Shown piece by piece: positions 1 to 8,472 of a DNA stretch of 64,000 nucleotides (the stretch's first letter is position 1; every line of letters begins with the position of its first letter). The stretch is from DAOUET01 sp034430155 (GTDB lineage Bacteria; Chloroflexota; Anaerolineae; Anaerolineales; UBA4823): NCBI GenBank assembly GCA_034430155.1, contig DAOUET010000158.1, forward strand, positions 1 through 64,000, written 5' to 3'. The translations under genes and the position numbers were made by a program. A model generated the notes under the pieces. It had not been told where the DNA came from, searched no databases, and saw only the letters and a list, made by a program, of their open reading frames with translations.

Positions 1-95
1 CTGAGGGAGCAAAGCGACCGAAGAATCCCTGAATTGCTCGATTAAAACGGTCGTAACATGGACTCTTCGCTTCCTTAGGCGGCTTAGAGTGACAT
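1..95. repeat. degenerate intergenic inverted repeat element
   Basis: The first 30 bases contain the core GCGACCGAAGAATC. The reverse complement of about 62-95 carries a related, more decayed string that includes GCGAAGAGTCC. The two arms face each other around an AT-rich centre. Short palindromic intergenic elements with a CGAAGAAT-type core are common in Chloroflexota and other phyla. The window starts inside or at the edge of the element, so its true end is not visible. From here to about 250 I see nothing else I can name. Confidence 0.4.
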
Positions 96-248
96 TAATA
101 TAGCAAATTGTCCGACTTTGTTTTGGTTGCTCCATAAATTTATTTTCGGTTTCATTCGATAAGCCATTAGCCGCAGGCTTTCTTTCACAAACATGGCTGA
201 AGCTGGGATCCCAGCAATATCAGAACCGCAGCAACATTGTTTTCAAGA

Positions 249-287
249 ATTAAATAAATAAGGGCTGTCCTGATCAGGGCAGCCCCA
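249..287 (-). terminator. intrinsic terminator of the cold shock gene
   Basis: Read on the minus strand, GGGCTGCCC and GGACAGCCC form a 9-bp stem with one G-T pair around TGATCA. The stem is followed by a T-rich run (TTATTTATTT). It lies about 25 bases after the csp stop codon. Confidence 0.8.
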
Positions 288-311
288 ATTGTTGACGTGA
301 ATTTAGAATGA

Positions 312-524
312 TTATGTCACAGGAACTACATCTGCGGCTTGCAGGCCTTTAGGACCCTCTTCTACAGAGAATTCCACCTTCTGGCCCTTATCCAAGCGAC
401 GATAACCATCCAAATGGATCGCTGAGAAGTGGACAAATACGTCCTCCCCATCGTCCCGGCCGATAAAACCGTAGCCTTTAGCGGCGTTGAACCACTTCAC
501 TATGCCAATATAACGATCAGACAT
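312..524 (-). CDS. csp: cold shock protein, CspA family
   Basis: This is a 70-residue single-domain cold shock protein that binds single-stranded RNA and DNA through an OB fold and acts as an RNA chaperone. Both RNA-binding motifs are present: KGYGFIG (RNP1, about residues 16-22) and DVFVHF (RNP2, about 28-33). The length is normal for the family. The ATG at 524 is chosen because GGAG lies nine bases upstream; an in-frame GTG at 533 would overlap that ribosome binding site. The gene stands alone, with a terminator behind it and a long untranslated leader in front. Which cold shock paralogue it is cannot be told from sequence. Confidence 0.95.
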   Translation of the reverse strand: MSDRYIGIVKWFNAAKGYGFIGRDDGEDVFVHFSAIHLDGYRRLDKGQKVEFSVEEGPKGLQAADVVPVT

Positions 525-639
525 TCTTATCACTCCATCTTTGAAATTAATTATGATGTTGCAGTGTCGTCAAAACCAACACCCTGTCTTGCGAGTGCGG
601 TTGTTGGCGCCATTTGGACTGCGTTTTGACGCCGCCAAG

Positions 640-666
640 ATTATCACTTCTAACCGGGGGTGTCAA
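640..666 (-). promoter_or_regulatory. probable csp promoter with long leader
   Basis: On the minus strand TTGACA (666-661) and GATAAT (645-640) are separated by 15 bases. Transcription from here would give a leader of roughly 110 nt before the csp ATG, as is usual for cold shock genes. A second, weaker candidate is TTGACG (573-568) with TAATTT 18 bases on. Confidence 0.45.
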
Positions 667-705
667 GATGTGAATTCCCTTATTTGTTATTGTTCACAGC
701 GATTA

Positions 706-1749
706 CTATTTTCCAAGGCGTTTACGCAACGCCTCTGTGAGCGGAGGAATGATGTCGTAAAGGTCGCCAACCACGCCGAATCTTGCCAGTTTAAATATCG
801 GCGCTTCCGCATCTTTGTTGATCGCCACGATCACCTTGCTGGTACGCATACCTGCCAAGTGCTGGATTGCGCCTGAAATGCCGCAAGCGATATACAAATC
901 TGGGGTTACTACCTTGCCAGTTTGCCCTACCTGGCGCTCGTAAGGGATATAACCGGCATCTACAGCTGCACGACTGGCTCCAACTGCACCACCCAATACC
1001 TCAGCTAAGCCTTCAATCATCTTGAATCCTTCATGTGCCCGCCAAATCTCGACTTCTTTTTCGTCCAACCCATCCGGAGGGGTCAAGCGCGGGTTGTTGG
1101 AAACACCACGTCCGCCTGAGACAATCACGTTGGCGTCGGTGAGGGAGGCGCCACCTTCTGCTTGCTTATATCCAACCACCTTGGTGGGGATAGACTCCTC
1201 GTTCACCAAAACTTCCACCTGGGTTGGTGTTCCCACCCTGGATGGATCAGCTTCCGGTTTTACAAAAGATCGCACCCTCAGGGTGATGAGTTGAGGCATT
1301 TTGGTGCACTTTACCTTGGCCAGAACTTTCCCGGCATACACAGGCCGTGTAGCCAGAACGCTGCCATCTTCGGTTTCCAGAGCAATTACATCTGGCAACA
1401 CCCCCGTATTTAAATCTACTGCACACATCGCAGCTAATTCCCGTCCTCGAGTTGTCGTCGGGAATAGGATTACTGCTGGGTTGTTTTCTTTTGCCAGCTT
1501 GCTGACGATATCAGCATAGGGTTCGCCGCGGTAATCCTCCAACACCGGGCTGTCCGCCAGGAACACCTCATCGGCTCCGTAATGAAATGCCATCTCGGCA
1601 ATGGCTTTTACCTGCGACCCAACAACCACCCCGGTTAGGCTACTTCCCAACTGGTCTGCCAGCATTTGTCCAGCCCCCATTACCTCCCAGATGGAGGCGT
1701 GGACTTCCCCTTTAAAATGATCTAGATAAACCCATACTTTTCCAGCCAT
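706..1749 (-). CDS. etfA: electron transfer flavoprotein, alpha subunit
   Basis: EtfA is the FAD-binding subunit of the soluble electron carrier that takes electrons from acyl-CoA dehydrogenases. The 347-residue product has the typical C-terminal FAD domain with the signature ACGISGAIQHLAG (about 285-297), then VIVAINKDAEAPIF and GVVGDLYDIIP. The ATG at 1749 overlaps the etfB stop as TGATG, so the two are translationally coupled; a GTG one codon earlier is also possible. The gene closes an acyl-CoA dehydrogenase-etfB-etfA operon, so the carrier and one electron donor are made together. Downstream oxidation by a membrane ETF oxidoreductase or a bifurcating complex cannot be seen here. Confidence 0.95.
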   Translation of the reverse strand: MAGKVWVYLDHFKGEVHASIWEVMGAGQMLADQLGSSLTGVVVGSQVKAIAEMAFHYGADEVFLADSPVLEDYRGEPYADIVSKLAKENNPAVILFPTTTRGRELAAMCAVDLNTGVLPDVIALETEDGSVLATRPVYAGKVLAKVKCTKMPQLITLRVRSFVKPEADPSRVGTPTQVEVLVNEESIPTKVVGYKQAEGGASLTDANVIVSGGRGVSNNPRLTPPDGLDEKEVEIWRAHEGFKMIEGLAEVLGGAVGASRAAVDAGYIPYERQVGQTGKVVTPDLYIACGISGAIQHLAGMRTSKVIVAINKDAEAPIFKLARFGVVGDLYDIIPPLTEALRKRLGK

Positions 1750-2528
1750 CACAGCACCTTTTCTTCCATGATCTTATCCGCCAGTGTATCGGCTATCACC
1801 TCGGGGCTATCGCCGCTGATGATTTCGGTGGTAATTTCCCTCTGGGGAGGATTCTCTAGATCTGACCAGGAAACTGCTGGCTCTGGCGTATCGATCCCCA
1901 AATCACCCAGGGTCCAGGTCGGGATATTTGCCCGTGATGCTTTCCGGATTCCCATAAAAGAAGGGTAACGTGGTTCCCCGATATCTTTTACCACACTGAT
2001 CACTGCAGGCATCTTCCCTTCTACGATCTGTCTCCCTTCTTCAATCGAGCGTTCCACCCTTACAATCTTTGTATCTGGATCCAGTTCGGAGATCGTGGAG
2101 ACAAGTGTGAAAGCTGGCCATCCGAGGAAGCGGGCGGTCTGAGCAGCAGTCACGCCCACATCGCCATCAATTGCCTGTCTTCCAAAGAAAGCCATTTCAA
2201 CATCTCCCACCTTTTTTATAGCTGCAGACAGCACCTGAGAAGTTACCAGGCTGTCCGATCCTTTCATCGCCGGGTCAGATATCAGGATAGCTTCATTACA
2301 ACCCATCGCTAAGGAGTGTTTTAGCGCTTCTTTTGAACTTTCATCCCCCATACTTAAAACGATGACGTCTCCCCCATGGGCTTCCTGCTGCTTTAAGGCC
2401 GTCTCAACAGCATATTCGTCCCAGGGGTTTAAAACCAGGGGCGCATCACCCCAGGTGGCTTGCCCATCTTCCACGATCACTTTTGCAGCGGAATCAGGCA
2501 CCTGTTTGACACAAACAACGGATTTCAA
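1749..2528 (-). CDS. etfB: electron transfer flavoprotein, beta subunit
   Basis: EtfB pairs with EtfA. This 259-residue protein begins MKSVVCVKQVPDSAAKV and contains the conserved segments LNPWDEYAVETAL (about 34-46) and AFFGRQAIDGDVGVTAAQ (about 113-130). The recognition-loop region has RVERSIEEGRQIVEGKMPA. The length is standard. A good ribosome binding site (AAGGAGG on the minus strand) precedes the ATG. It lies 47 bases after the acyl-CoA dehydrogenase gene and overlaps etfA by one base, consistent with a single three-gene transcript. Confidence 0.95.
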   Translation of the reverse strand: MKSVVCVKQVPDSAAKVIVEDGQATWGDAPLVLNPWDEYAVETALKQQEAHGGDVIVLSMGDESSKEALKHSLAMGCNEAILISDPAMKGSDSLVTSQVLSAAIKKVGDVEMAFFGRQAIDGDVGVTAAQTARFLGWPAFTLVSTISELDPDTKIVRVERSIEEGRQIVEGKMPAVISVVKDIGEPRYPSFMGIRKASRANIPTWTLGDLGIDTPEPAVSWSDLENPPQREITTEIISGDSPEVIADTLADKIMEEKVL

Positions 2529-2575
2529 GGCAACCTCCTTATAAATGATAGATATGGTTGTTGTTTATGATTCTT

Positions 2576-3805
2576 CTAGGTTTGAGGCGAAAATGGTTTA
2601 GTTTGCCAAGCCTCCGCTTCATAAGCTGGCAATTCACAACGTAATTGGCTTCCTTCACGATAACCCAAAGCATAACCAGCTTGAATTAATTGATGGATTT
2701 CGCTCGTGCCTTCGTAAATGGTCGCCCCCTTGGCATTACGTAGATAGCGCTCAACATCATACTCATCGCTGTATCCGTACCCCCCATGGATTTGAATGGC
2801 TTCTGCAGCAGCCGCAAAAGATTCATCGGTGGCGAACCATTTAGCTAAAGAGGTCTCTCGGGTATTGCGTACACCCTGGTTTTTCATCCACCCAGCCCTT
2901 AAATATAAAAGGCGTGATGCGTCGTAAGATTGTACCATATAGGCTATTTTTCGCTGCACTAGCTGGAATTTGCCGATCTCCCGCCCAAAGGCGTTCCTTT
3001 CGTGAGCATACTTCACGCTGGCTTCCAGACATGCCCGTATCAGACCGGTCGCCCCCGCCGCTACCGTATAACGCCCATTATCCAGACAAGCCATCGCTAT
3101 TTTAAACCCTTCTCCCGGCTCCCCAATGCGATTATCCATGGGTACGTGCACATCCTGAAAAGAAAGCCAACCCGTGGATCCCGCCCGTACACCTAATTTT
3201 CCGTGAATGTCCCCTCTGCTGACACCCGGCCGATCTAATTCCACCATTAAAGCGGAAAGACCATCATGGGGGTCGCCAGCATCCAGGTCCGTCCGCGCAA
3301 TAACTAAAGCGTGATCGGCTTTGCTGGCCAACGAAATCCACATTTTCTCACCATTCAAGATGTATTCATCTCCCTGAAGACGGGCTGTGCTTCTGATACC
3401 AGCAACATCTGAACCTGCTTCAGGTTCCGTCAACCCGAAACAAGCGATCTTCTCCCCGCGAGCCTGCGGCACGAGGAAGCGCTGCTTTTGCTGCTCTGTA
3501 CCCCATTGAAGTAAACCCATACTATTGAGCCCAACATGCACCGACATTACCACCCGCAAGCTGGTGTCTACCGCTTCGAGCTCCTCGCAAGTCAACCCGA
3601 GCGTAATGTAATCCATCCCTTGACCACCGTATTCAACCGGAAAGCAAATGCCCAAAAAACCCAACTCTGCCATGCGTGTTAAGACGAAGGCGGCCATCTC
3701 TTGTTTTCGGTCATACTCCTTAATGATGGGAGCCACCTCCTTCTGGGCAAACTCACGCACCATTTTTTGCGTCATGCGGTGTTCTTCTGTTAATGCAAAA
3801 TCCAT
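2576..3805 (-). CDS. acyl-CoA dehydrogenase
   Basis: This 409-residue FAD enzyme introduces a trans-2 double bond into an acyl-CoA. Both family signatures are visible: GLTEPEAGSDVAG near residue 135-147 and QIHGGYGYSDEYDVERYLR near 335-353. The catalytic base is expected to be the Glu of YEGTSE (about residue 365), as in short-chain and medium-chain enzymes. The ATG at 3805 follows GAGGAG at good spacing; an upstream in-frame start would hide that site. It is first in the operon with etfB and etfA, its electron acceptor. The exact acyl chain cannot be assigned; butyryl-CoA or branched-chain acyl-CoA are both plausible. Confidence 0.93.
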   Translation of the reverse strand: MDFALTEEHRMTQKMVREFAQKEVAPIIKEYDRKQEMAAFVLTRMAELGFLGICFPVEYGGQGMDYITLGLTCEELEAVDTSLRVVMSVHVGLNSMGLLQWGTEQQKQRFLVPQARGEKIACFGLTEPEAGSDVAGIRSTARLQGDEYILNGEKMWISLASKADHALVIARTDLDAGDPHDGLSALMVELDRPGVSRGDIHGKLGVRAGSTGWLSFQDVHVPMDNRIGEPGEGFKIAMACLDNGRYTVAAGATGLIRACLEASVKYAHERNAFGREIGKFQLVQRKIAYMVQSYDASRLLYLRAGWMKNQGVRNTRETSLAKWFATDESFAAAAEAIQIHGGYGYSDEYDVERYLRNAKGATIYEGTSEIHQLIQAGYALGYREGSQLRCELPAYEAEAWQTKPFSPQT

Positions 3806-3832
3806 GTCAACTCCTCGGGCCAAACCCCAACC

Positions 3833-3861
3833 ATTATAGTCGTACAGGCAAAAGTATACAA
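3833..3861 (-). promoter_or_regulatory. promoter of the acyl-CoA dehydrogenase-etfBA operon
   Basis: On the minus strand TTGTAT (3861-3856) and TATAAT (3838-3833) are separated by exactly 17 bases. Transcription would start near 3826, about 20 nt before the ATG, leaving room for the GAGGAG site. Confidence 0.75.
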
Positions 3862-3895
3862 CCGAAATTTATCACCTGAGATAGCGCCTCTGGGC

Positions 3896-3901
3896 TATAA
3901 T
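3896..3901 (+). promoter_or_regulatory. -10 box close to the TPR gene start
   Basis: A perfect TATAAT ends eight bases before the GTG at 3910. Transcription would start at or within two bases of the start codon, giving a leaderless mRNA. No convincing -35 box or ribosome binding site is present. Confidence 0.55.
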
Positions 3902-3909
3902 CCTCAGCT

Positions 3910-5379
3910 GTGAAACAGCTTTTAGAAAATTCCGTCGTTATTCGAATATTCCTAGTGCTGGTTTTAATCACCTTGTTAGGATCTTCGCCTCGCCCTCACC
4001 AAGTAGACCAGGCTTTTAATCAAGCACGTCTTGCGGTGTCATATGGCTCTTACCGGGATGCCATTATGAGGCTATCGACCATCCTTAATTATTTTCCCGG
4101 GCGTTCAGATCTTTGGGAATTGGCAGGGCGTTATGCCCTGCAATATGGCGATTTCCGCTCCGCCATTTCATATTTTGAGCAAGCCTCTCAAACTGGAAAC
4201 CTCAGCCTCCCGGCACGAATCTATCTGGGTGACGCAGAGATGCTCGCAGGTGACTTACCCAGCGCCATCACAAATTGGGAGAACGCGCTCCGGGCTTCAA
4301 ATCCTTCACCGGATTTATACGCCCGTCTGGCTCGAGCCTATCAAATGCAGGGCGATTACCCCGCAGCCATCATCGCCCTGAAAGCTCTGGTCAAACTCCA
4401 ACCAACCGATGCCCAATACTTATACCAGCTGGGTCTACTCCTCACTGCCGAAGACCCCTCAGCGGCAGTAGCCTACTTGCTCAATGCCGCCCAGATCGAT
4501 CCGGATTTTGCCCAACCGGCAGGGATAATCCAGCAGAATCTCAACACGGCCCGGTTGGCCGACAATCCCGCTTATTTACACTTGGAATCAGGTCGATCCT
4601 TAGCGTCTCTTAACCATTGGGACTTAGCATTGCGAGCTTTTCAACAGGCTACCCAAATTCGCCCTGACTACGCTGAGGCCTGGGCATATCTGGGCGAAGC
4701 GTTCCAGCACCTAGGAAATGAGCAGAACGCTGCTTATTCTCCAACTACTGAGTCCAATATTCGAGAAGCGAAACTTGCACTCGAGAAAGCTCTTGCGTTG
4801 AATCCCGATTCAATTTCAGCCAACACCTTCATGGCCATTTATTGGCAGCGCCAGAACCGCGATGATCTTGCCCTGGTTTATTTGCATAAGGCTGCGGATT
4901 TAGCCCCCAGTAATGCCGCTCTCGAGGCAGAGTTGGGCAACACGCTCGCTTCCCTGGGAAATCTCAACGCGGCCTACTCATATTACCAGCGCGCTGTCGA
5001 TCTGGCCCCTCGCGACCCAGCTTACTGGCGATCTCTGGCTTCCTTCTCGGTGAAATATGAATACCAGGTACATCAGGTCGCCTTGCCAGCTGCTCGCCAA
5101 GCGGTATTAATTAATCCACAGGATCCCGCCTCCCTGGATGTGATGGGACAGGTATTCACCCTTTTGAACGATCGTCTCAGTGCCCAACGCTTTCTCCAGC
5201 GTGCCTTGCATATCGATCCCGGATTCGCCCCAGCCCGTCTTCATTTAGGATTAGTGCTGCTGATCGAAGGTGATACAAGTCATGCAAGGCAGCAGCTTTC
5301 CCTGGCTCACTCGCTTGCCGGCACGAATTCATCTGTCGCTGATCAAGCCCAACGTCTCCTGCAGCAGTATTTCCCTTGA
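3910..5379 (+). CDS. secreted or membrane-anchored TPR repeat protein
   Basis: The 489-residue product has a hydrophobic segment at about 9-25 (an anchor or signal peptide) followed by at least nine tetratricopeptide-like repeats with the usual A-x-x-Y/L...A-L-x-L-x-P pattern (for example AYYRAV-like and ALALNPDSISANTFMA units). TPR arrays are protein-interaction scaffolds; no catalytic motif is visible. Translation seems to start at the GTG at 3910, directly after a -10 box, because no ATG or ribosome binding site fits. It is divergent from the acyl-CoA dehydrogenase operon and followed by a lipoprotein gene. The function and partner are unknown. Confidence 0.85.
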   Translation: MKQLLENSVVIRIFLVLVLITLLGSSPRPHQVDQAFNQARLAVSYGSYRDAIMRLSTILNYFPGRSDLWELAGRYALQYGDFRSAISYFEQASQTGNLSLPARIYLGDAEMLAGDLPSAITNWENALRASNPSPDLYARLARAYQMQGDYPAAIIALKALVKLQPTDAQYLYQLGLLLTAEDPSAAVAYLLNAAQIDPDFAQPAGIIQQNLNTARLADNPAYLHLESGRSLASLNHWDLALRAFQQATQIRPDYAEAWAYLGEAFQHLGNEQNAAYSPTTESNIREAKLALEKALALNPDSISANTFMAIYWQRQNRDDLALVYLHKAADLAPSNAALEAELGNTLASLGNLNAAYSYYQRAVDLAPRDPAYWRSLASFSVKYEYQVHQVALPAARQAVLINPQDPASLDVMGQVFTLLNDRLSAQRFLQRALHIDPGFAPARLHLGLVLLIEGDTSHARQQLSLAHSLAGTNSSVADQAQRLLQQYFP

Positions 5380-5464
5380 GGAGATCAGTTTCAAGCACAA
5401 TCTAGATATGTTAAAATAATTCACCTTTGCTATCGTATGGCATTAATATCTCCACCGAACTCGC

Positions 5465-6160
5465 ATGTCCTTTAATAATGCCCCGGATTTCAAGCCATTA
5501 TTGAAAATTCCTCTGGTCTCTATCTCGCTACCGGTTGCCTGGATGTTAATTGCTTGCGCATGTCAGGTATTCGCCCTTCCATTCAACGACCAGCAGGCTT
5601 CCTCCGGGGATCTTCTCTTTCAGGATGATTTCTCTGACCTTACCAGTGGGTGGACTCGTCTTACCGGCGCGATGGATGGGCGCCTCGATTACAGAGATGG
5701 TGCTTATCATATCAGCGTCAATAAGAGCGATCTCATGTTATGGGGCAGTCCTGGATTGAATTTCGCAGATGTCCGCCTCGAAGTAGACGCCACCAAAGTC
5801 GCGGGTCCTGAAGACGATGATTTCGGTCTGGTATGCCGCTCCCAGGACAGGCGTAATTTTTATTATCTCGTCATAAGCAGCGATGGTTATTACGGTATCG
5901 GTAAAGTCGAAAATGGCGTTCAAAAATTAATCGAAATGCAGGCGATGCTGCCGAACGAAACCATCCAGCGAGGGCAGAGCAGCAATCACCTGCGGGCGGA
6001 TTGCATTGAGGATAAGCTCTCTTTTTACGTCAATGGGGATTTATTGGCTTCGGTCGGAGATGCTCAATTCCGCGCTGGTGAAGTTGGATTATTAGCTGGT
6101 ACCTTTCAAAACCCTGGTATAGAAGTGTATTTTGATAATTTCGTCGTTTTGAAACCTTAG
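5465..6160 (+). CDS. lipoprotein with a C-terminal jelly-roll (LamG/DUF1080-like) domain
   Basis: This 231-residue protein has a hydrophobic N-terminus ending in the lipobox-like LIAC (about 28-31), so it is probably lipid-anchored outside the membrane. The rest is a beta-rich domain beginning LLFQDDFSDLTSGW and ending IEVYFDNFVVLKP, a pattern seen in concanavalin-like sandwich domains that often bind carbohydrate. A second protein in the window (43102-43926) has the same architecture: DDFS start, DFGLVCRSQDRRNFYYL versus DEYGLLLRMTSPSDFYRF, and a FDNFVV/FSDLVV end. No catalytic residues can be named. Start choice is uncertain, since no clear ribosome binding site precedes the ATG. Confidence 0.75.
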   Translation: MSFNNAPDFKPLLKIPLVSISLPVAWMLIACACQVFALPFNDQQASSGDLLFQDDFSDLTSGWTRLTGAMDGRLDYRDGAYHISVNKSDLMLWGSPGLNFADVRLEVDATKVAGPEDDDFGLVCRSQDRRNFYYLVISSDGYYGIGKVENGVQKLIEMQAMLPNETIQRGQSSNHLRADCIEDKLSFYVNGDLLASVGDAQFRAGEVGLLAGTFQNPGIEVYFDNFVVLKP

Positions 6161-6265
6161 TCACATTTCTGACTGCCTATCGATCCCTCAAGAAATCGCT
6201 GACGATATTCAACCCCTGCAATTCGTCTGGGATCAATCAAAAGGTAGTTAAATCGTAATAAACCC

Positions 6266-7582
6266 ATGAAGATCTTCCTCGATATGGTGGGCTGTCGCCT
6301 GAACCAAAGTGAGATCGAAACCTATGCCCGGCAATTTCGCGCGGCCGGGCATGAATTAATAGCCAACCCTAGAGATGCAGACTTGGCAGTCATCAACACC
6401 TGCACAGTTACAGCTGCGGCTGCTTCTGACTCTCGCCAGAAGCTTCGTCAGACTGCTCGTGCAGGAGTCCGCCAGATCGCGGTCACGGGTTGCTGGTCAA
6501 GCCTCAATCCTGCTGGCGCTGCTGCCCTACCCGCTGTTACTCATGTTATCCCTAATTCACGCAAAGAGCAGCTTGTCTTCGATATTTTGAATATTCCTCC
6601 AGAAGATTTCGATCTAGAACCCATTGCCAGACAACCTATTCCTGGAGCACGTTTGCGCACTCGCGCTTTCATCAAGGTTCAGGATGGGTGCGACAATCGT
6701 TGTACATTTTGTGTGACAACCCTGGCGCGCGGCGCAAGTAACAGCCGGACTATCCACGATGTTTTGGAAGATGTCCGCGCTGCCCTTCTAGAAGGCACAT
6801 CCTTTCCCCAGATCAAGAACAGCTCTCTTGGCGCCAAAGAGATCGTACTCACCGGGGTGCATTTGGGGTCTTGGGGGCAGGATTTTACCCCCCCACAGCA
6901 TCTGTGTGACCTAATAATAGCAATTATCAATGATACCGACACACCCCGCTTGAGGTTGTCATCTTTAGAGCCGTGGGACCTTGATGAAGAGTTCTTTTCC
7001 CTCTGGGAACATCCCCGTCTTTGTCGCCATCTGCATTTACCTCTCCAATCAGGCAGCGCATCCACACTTCGTCGTATGGCTCGGAAGACCACTCCCTCAT
7101 CTTTTGCTGCTTTGGTTAACGCAGCCCGTGCAATCGTGCCGGATATCGCTATAACCACAGATTTAATAGCCGGTTTCCCCGGTGAGAGTGAAGCCGAATT
7201 CTTCGAAACCCTCAGCTTCATTCAGGAGATGAAATTTGCTGGTGGGCACGTTTTCACATACTCTCCCCGCCCTGGTACAGTCGCTGCACATATGTCTGGC
7301 CAGGTGTCCTACCCAGTTCGCAAGGAACGTAATGCCCGGTTGCGCGCCTGCTTGGCGGATTCTGCTCGAAAATACCGGTCGCGCTTCCTTGGTCAAACCT
7401 TGCCTGTCCTTTGGGAGAGTGCCTCGACCTTTGGACCGGAATTATGGCATTTGAGCGGCCTGACTGATAACTATCTACGCGTCAGTGCGGATGCTCCCCG
7501 ACATTTGTGGAACCAGATCACTCCAGTCAAATTCACCTCCTTGACAGGTCAGGGGCTCCAAGGTCGGTTACAATCCTCTTAA
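6266..7582 (+). CDS. mtaB: tRNA (N6-threonylcarbamoyladenosine37-C2) methylthiotransferase MtaB
   Basis: This radical-SAM methylthiotransferase adds a methylthio group to t6A at position 37 of ANN-decoding tRNAs. The 438-residue protein has the three-domain layout. The N-terminal UPF0004 domain carries auxiliary-cluster cysteines in VGCRLNQSE, INTCTVT and VTGCW. The radical-SAM domain has CDNRCTFC at about 140-147, and a C-terminal TRAM-like domain follows. GCRLNQSE and the position of the second cysteine in INTCTVT fit MtaB better than MiaB or RimO. Radical-SAM helpers HLHLPLQSGS and TDLIAGFPGE are intact. The ATG is 106 bases after the previous gene and has no strong ribosome binding site. 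Confidence 0.9.
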   Translation: MKIFLDMVGCRLNQSEIETYARQFRAAGHELIANPRDADLAVINTCTVTAAAASDSRQKLRQTARAGVRQIAVTGCWSSLNPAGAAALPAVTHVIPNSRKEQLVFDILNIPPEDFDLEPIARQPIPGARLRTRAFIKVQDGCDNRCTFCVTTLARGASNSRTIHDVLEDVRAALLEGTSFPQIKNSSLGAKEIVLTGVHLGSWGQDFTPPQHLCDLIIAIINDTDTPRLRLSSLEPWDLDEEFFSLWEHPRLCRHLHLPLQSGSASTLRRMARKTTPSSFAALVNAARAIVPDIAITTDLIAGFPGESEAEFFETLSFIQEMKFAGGHVFTYSPRPGTVAAHMSGQVSYPVRKERNARLRACLADSARKYRSRFLGQTLPVLWESASTFGPELWHLSGLTDNYLRVSADAPRHLWNQITPVKFTSLTGQGLQGRLQSS

Positions 7583-7958
7583 TTAGAATAAAATTAAGTG
7601 GGTGACATTTTTTATACCTCAGCAGGTTGCTCGCTAACAGGGTATAGAGAAACCTGGCTTCAGGTTGATCATCAACACACGAGCACATGCCGGTCAGCTG
7701 ATATCCCGTTCACCTCTCCATCTCATTGGGGGGCATCGCTTAGGTTATCCTTGAAGCTAGATCAATCCCAAGCACATCTGGTTTCGCGTTTTCACGCCGC
7801 CATATCGATTCTCTCGGATAGCAGATTGGGCTGATGGTCAGTCACGGTTTGAATCGAGCTGCGATTTTTCTGAAACATCTTCCACCTAAATAGGGACGAG
7901 AGCCGCTTGTTTGCCAGCGTCTCTCCTATACATTTCAGTTAATTTCTATGAAAATGGG
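7583..7958. other. intergenic stretch without a convincing gene
   Basis: This 370-base gap lies between mtaB and the YqeY-like gene. A GTG-started open frame at 7598-7834 (78 codons) exists on the plus strand, but it has no ribosome binding site, no recognised motif and an unusual composition rich in Ser, His and Thr. I see no tRNA, terminator or strong palindrome. Confidence 0.5.
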
Positions 7959-7964
7959 TATAAT
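7959..7964 (+). promoter_or_regulatory. -10 box immediately upstream of the YqeY-like gene
   Basis: TATAAT ends seven bases before the ATG at 7972, so a transcript would begin at or next to the start codon. An in-frame ATG at 7948 lies upstream of this box and would be excluded from such a transcript. Confidence 0.55.
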
Positions 7965-7971
7965 GAACAAG

Positions 7972-8433
7972 ATGAACACCAAAAAACAACTCGAAAACGA
8001 TCTTAAAGACGCCATGCGGGCTGGGGACGACCTGCGAAGACGCACCCTGCGCATGGCGCTATCAGCCATAAAGAATGCAGAAATTGAACAACGCGGCCAG
8101 TTGCATGAACCTGATATTTTCGGAATACTTCAGAAGGAAATTAAATCCAGACGGGAGAGCATTCAGGATGCAGAACGCGCTGGTCGATCTGACCTGGTAA
8201 TCTCTAGCCAAGAGGAGATCACGGTATTGGAATCATACCTTCCCAAACCACTCAATGCTGAAGAATTGGCAACCTTGGTTCATGAGGCCATTGCTGAGAC
8301 AGGCGCTTCCTCACCGAACCATATGGGGCAGGTCATGAAAGTTCTCATGCCTCGCGTCAAAGGACGCGCCGAAGGTGCAGAAGTAAGCCAGATGGTTCGT
8401 AAGCTACTCGGACAAACACTACTGGAGCTCTAA
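7972..8433 (+). CDS. GatB/YqeY domain-containing protein
   Basis: This 153-residue protein is a stand-alone YqeY domain, related to the tail of the GatB subunit of glutamyl-tRNA amidotransferase. The tail domain contacts tRNA in GatCAB, but the role of the free form is not well defined. Family features are TLRMALSAIKNAEIE near the N-terminus and the closing segment MGQVMKVLMPRVKGRAEG. The length matches free YqeY proteins (about 150). The start is placed at the ATG at 7972, just after a TATAAT box, giving the usual family N-terminus; two upstream in-frame ATGs lie in or before the promoter. It precedes the 7TM-HD gene by 39 bases. Confidence 0.88.
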   Translation: MNTKKQLENDLKDAMRAGDDLRRRTLRMALSAIKNAEIEQRGQLHEPDIFGILQKEIKSRRESIQDAERAGRSDLVISSQEEITVLESYLPKPLNAEELATLVHEAIAETGASSPNHMGQVMKVLMPRVKGRAEGAEVSQMVRKLLGQTLLEL

Positions 8434-8472
8434 CAAGCTGCTTACTCCTGTTTATCGATAATCCTGATAATT

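Noticed and set aside
6679..7221. 180-codon minus-strand frame across mtaB
   Set aside because: It is opposite the radical-SAM core, has a basic, low-complexity product and no start signal.
7598..7834. 78-codon frame after mtaB
   Set aside because: No ribosome binding site, no known motif, and an intergenic-like composition; kept only as a note in the intergenic entry.
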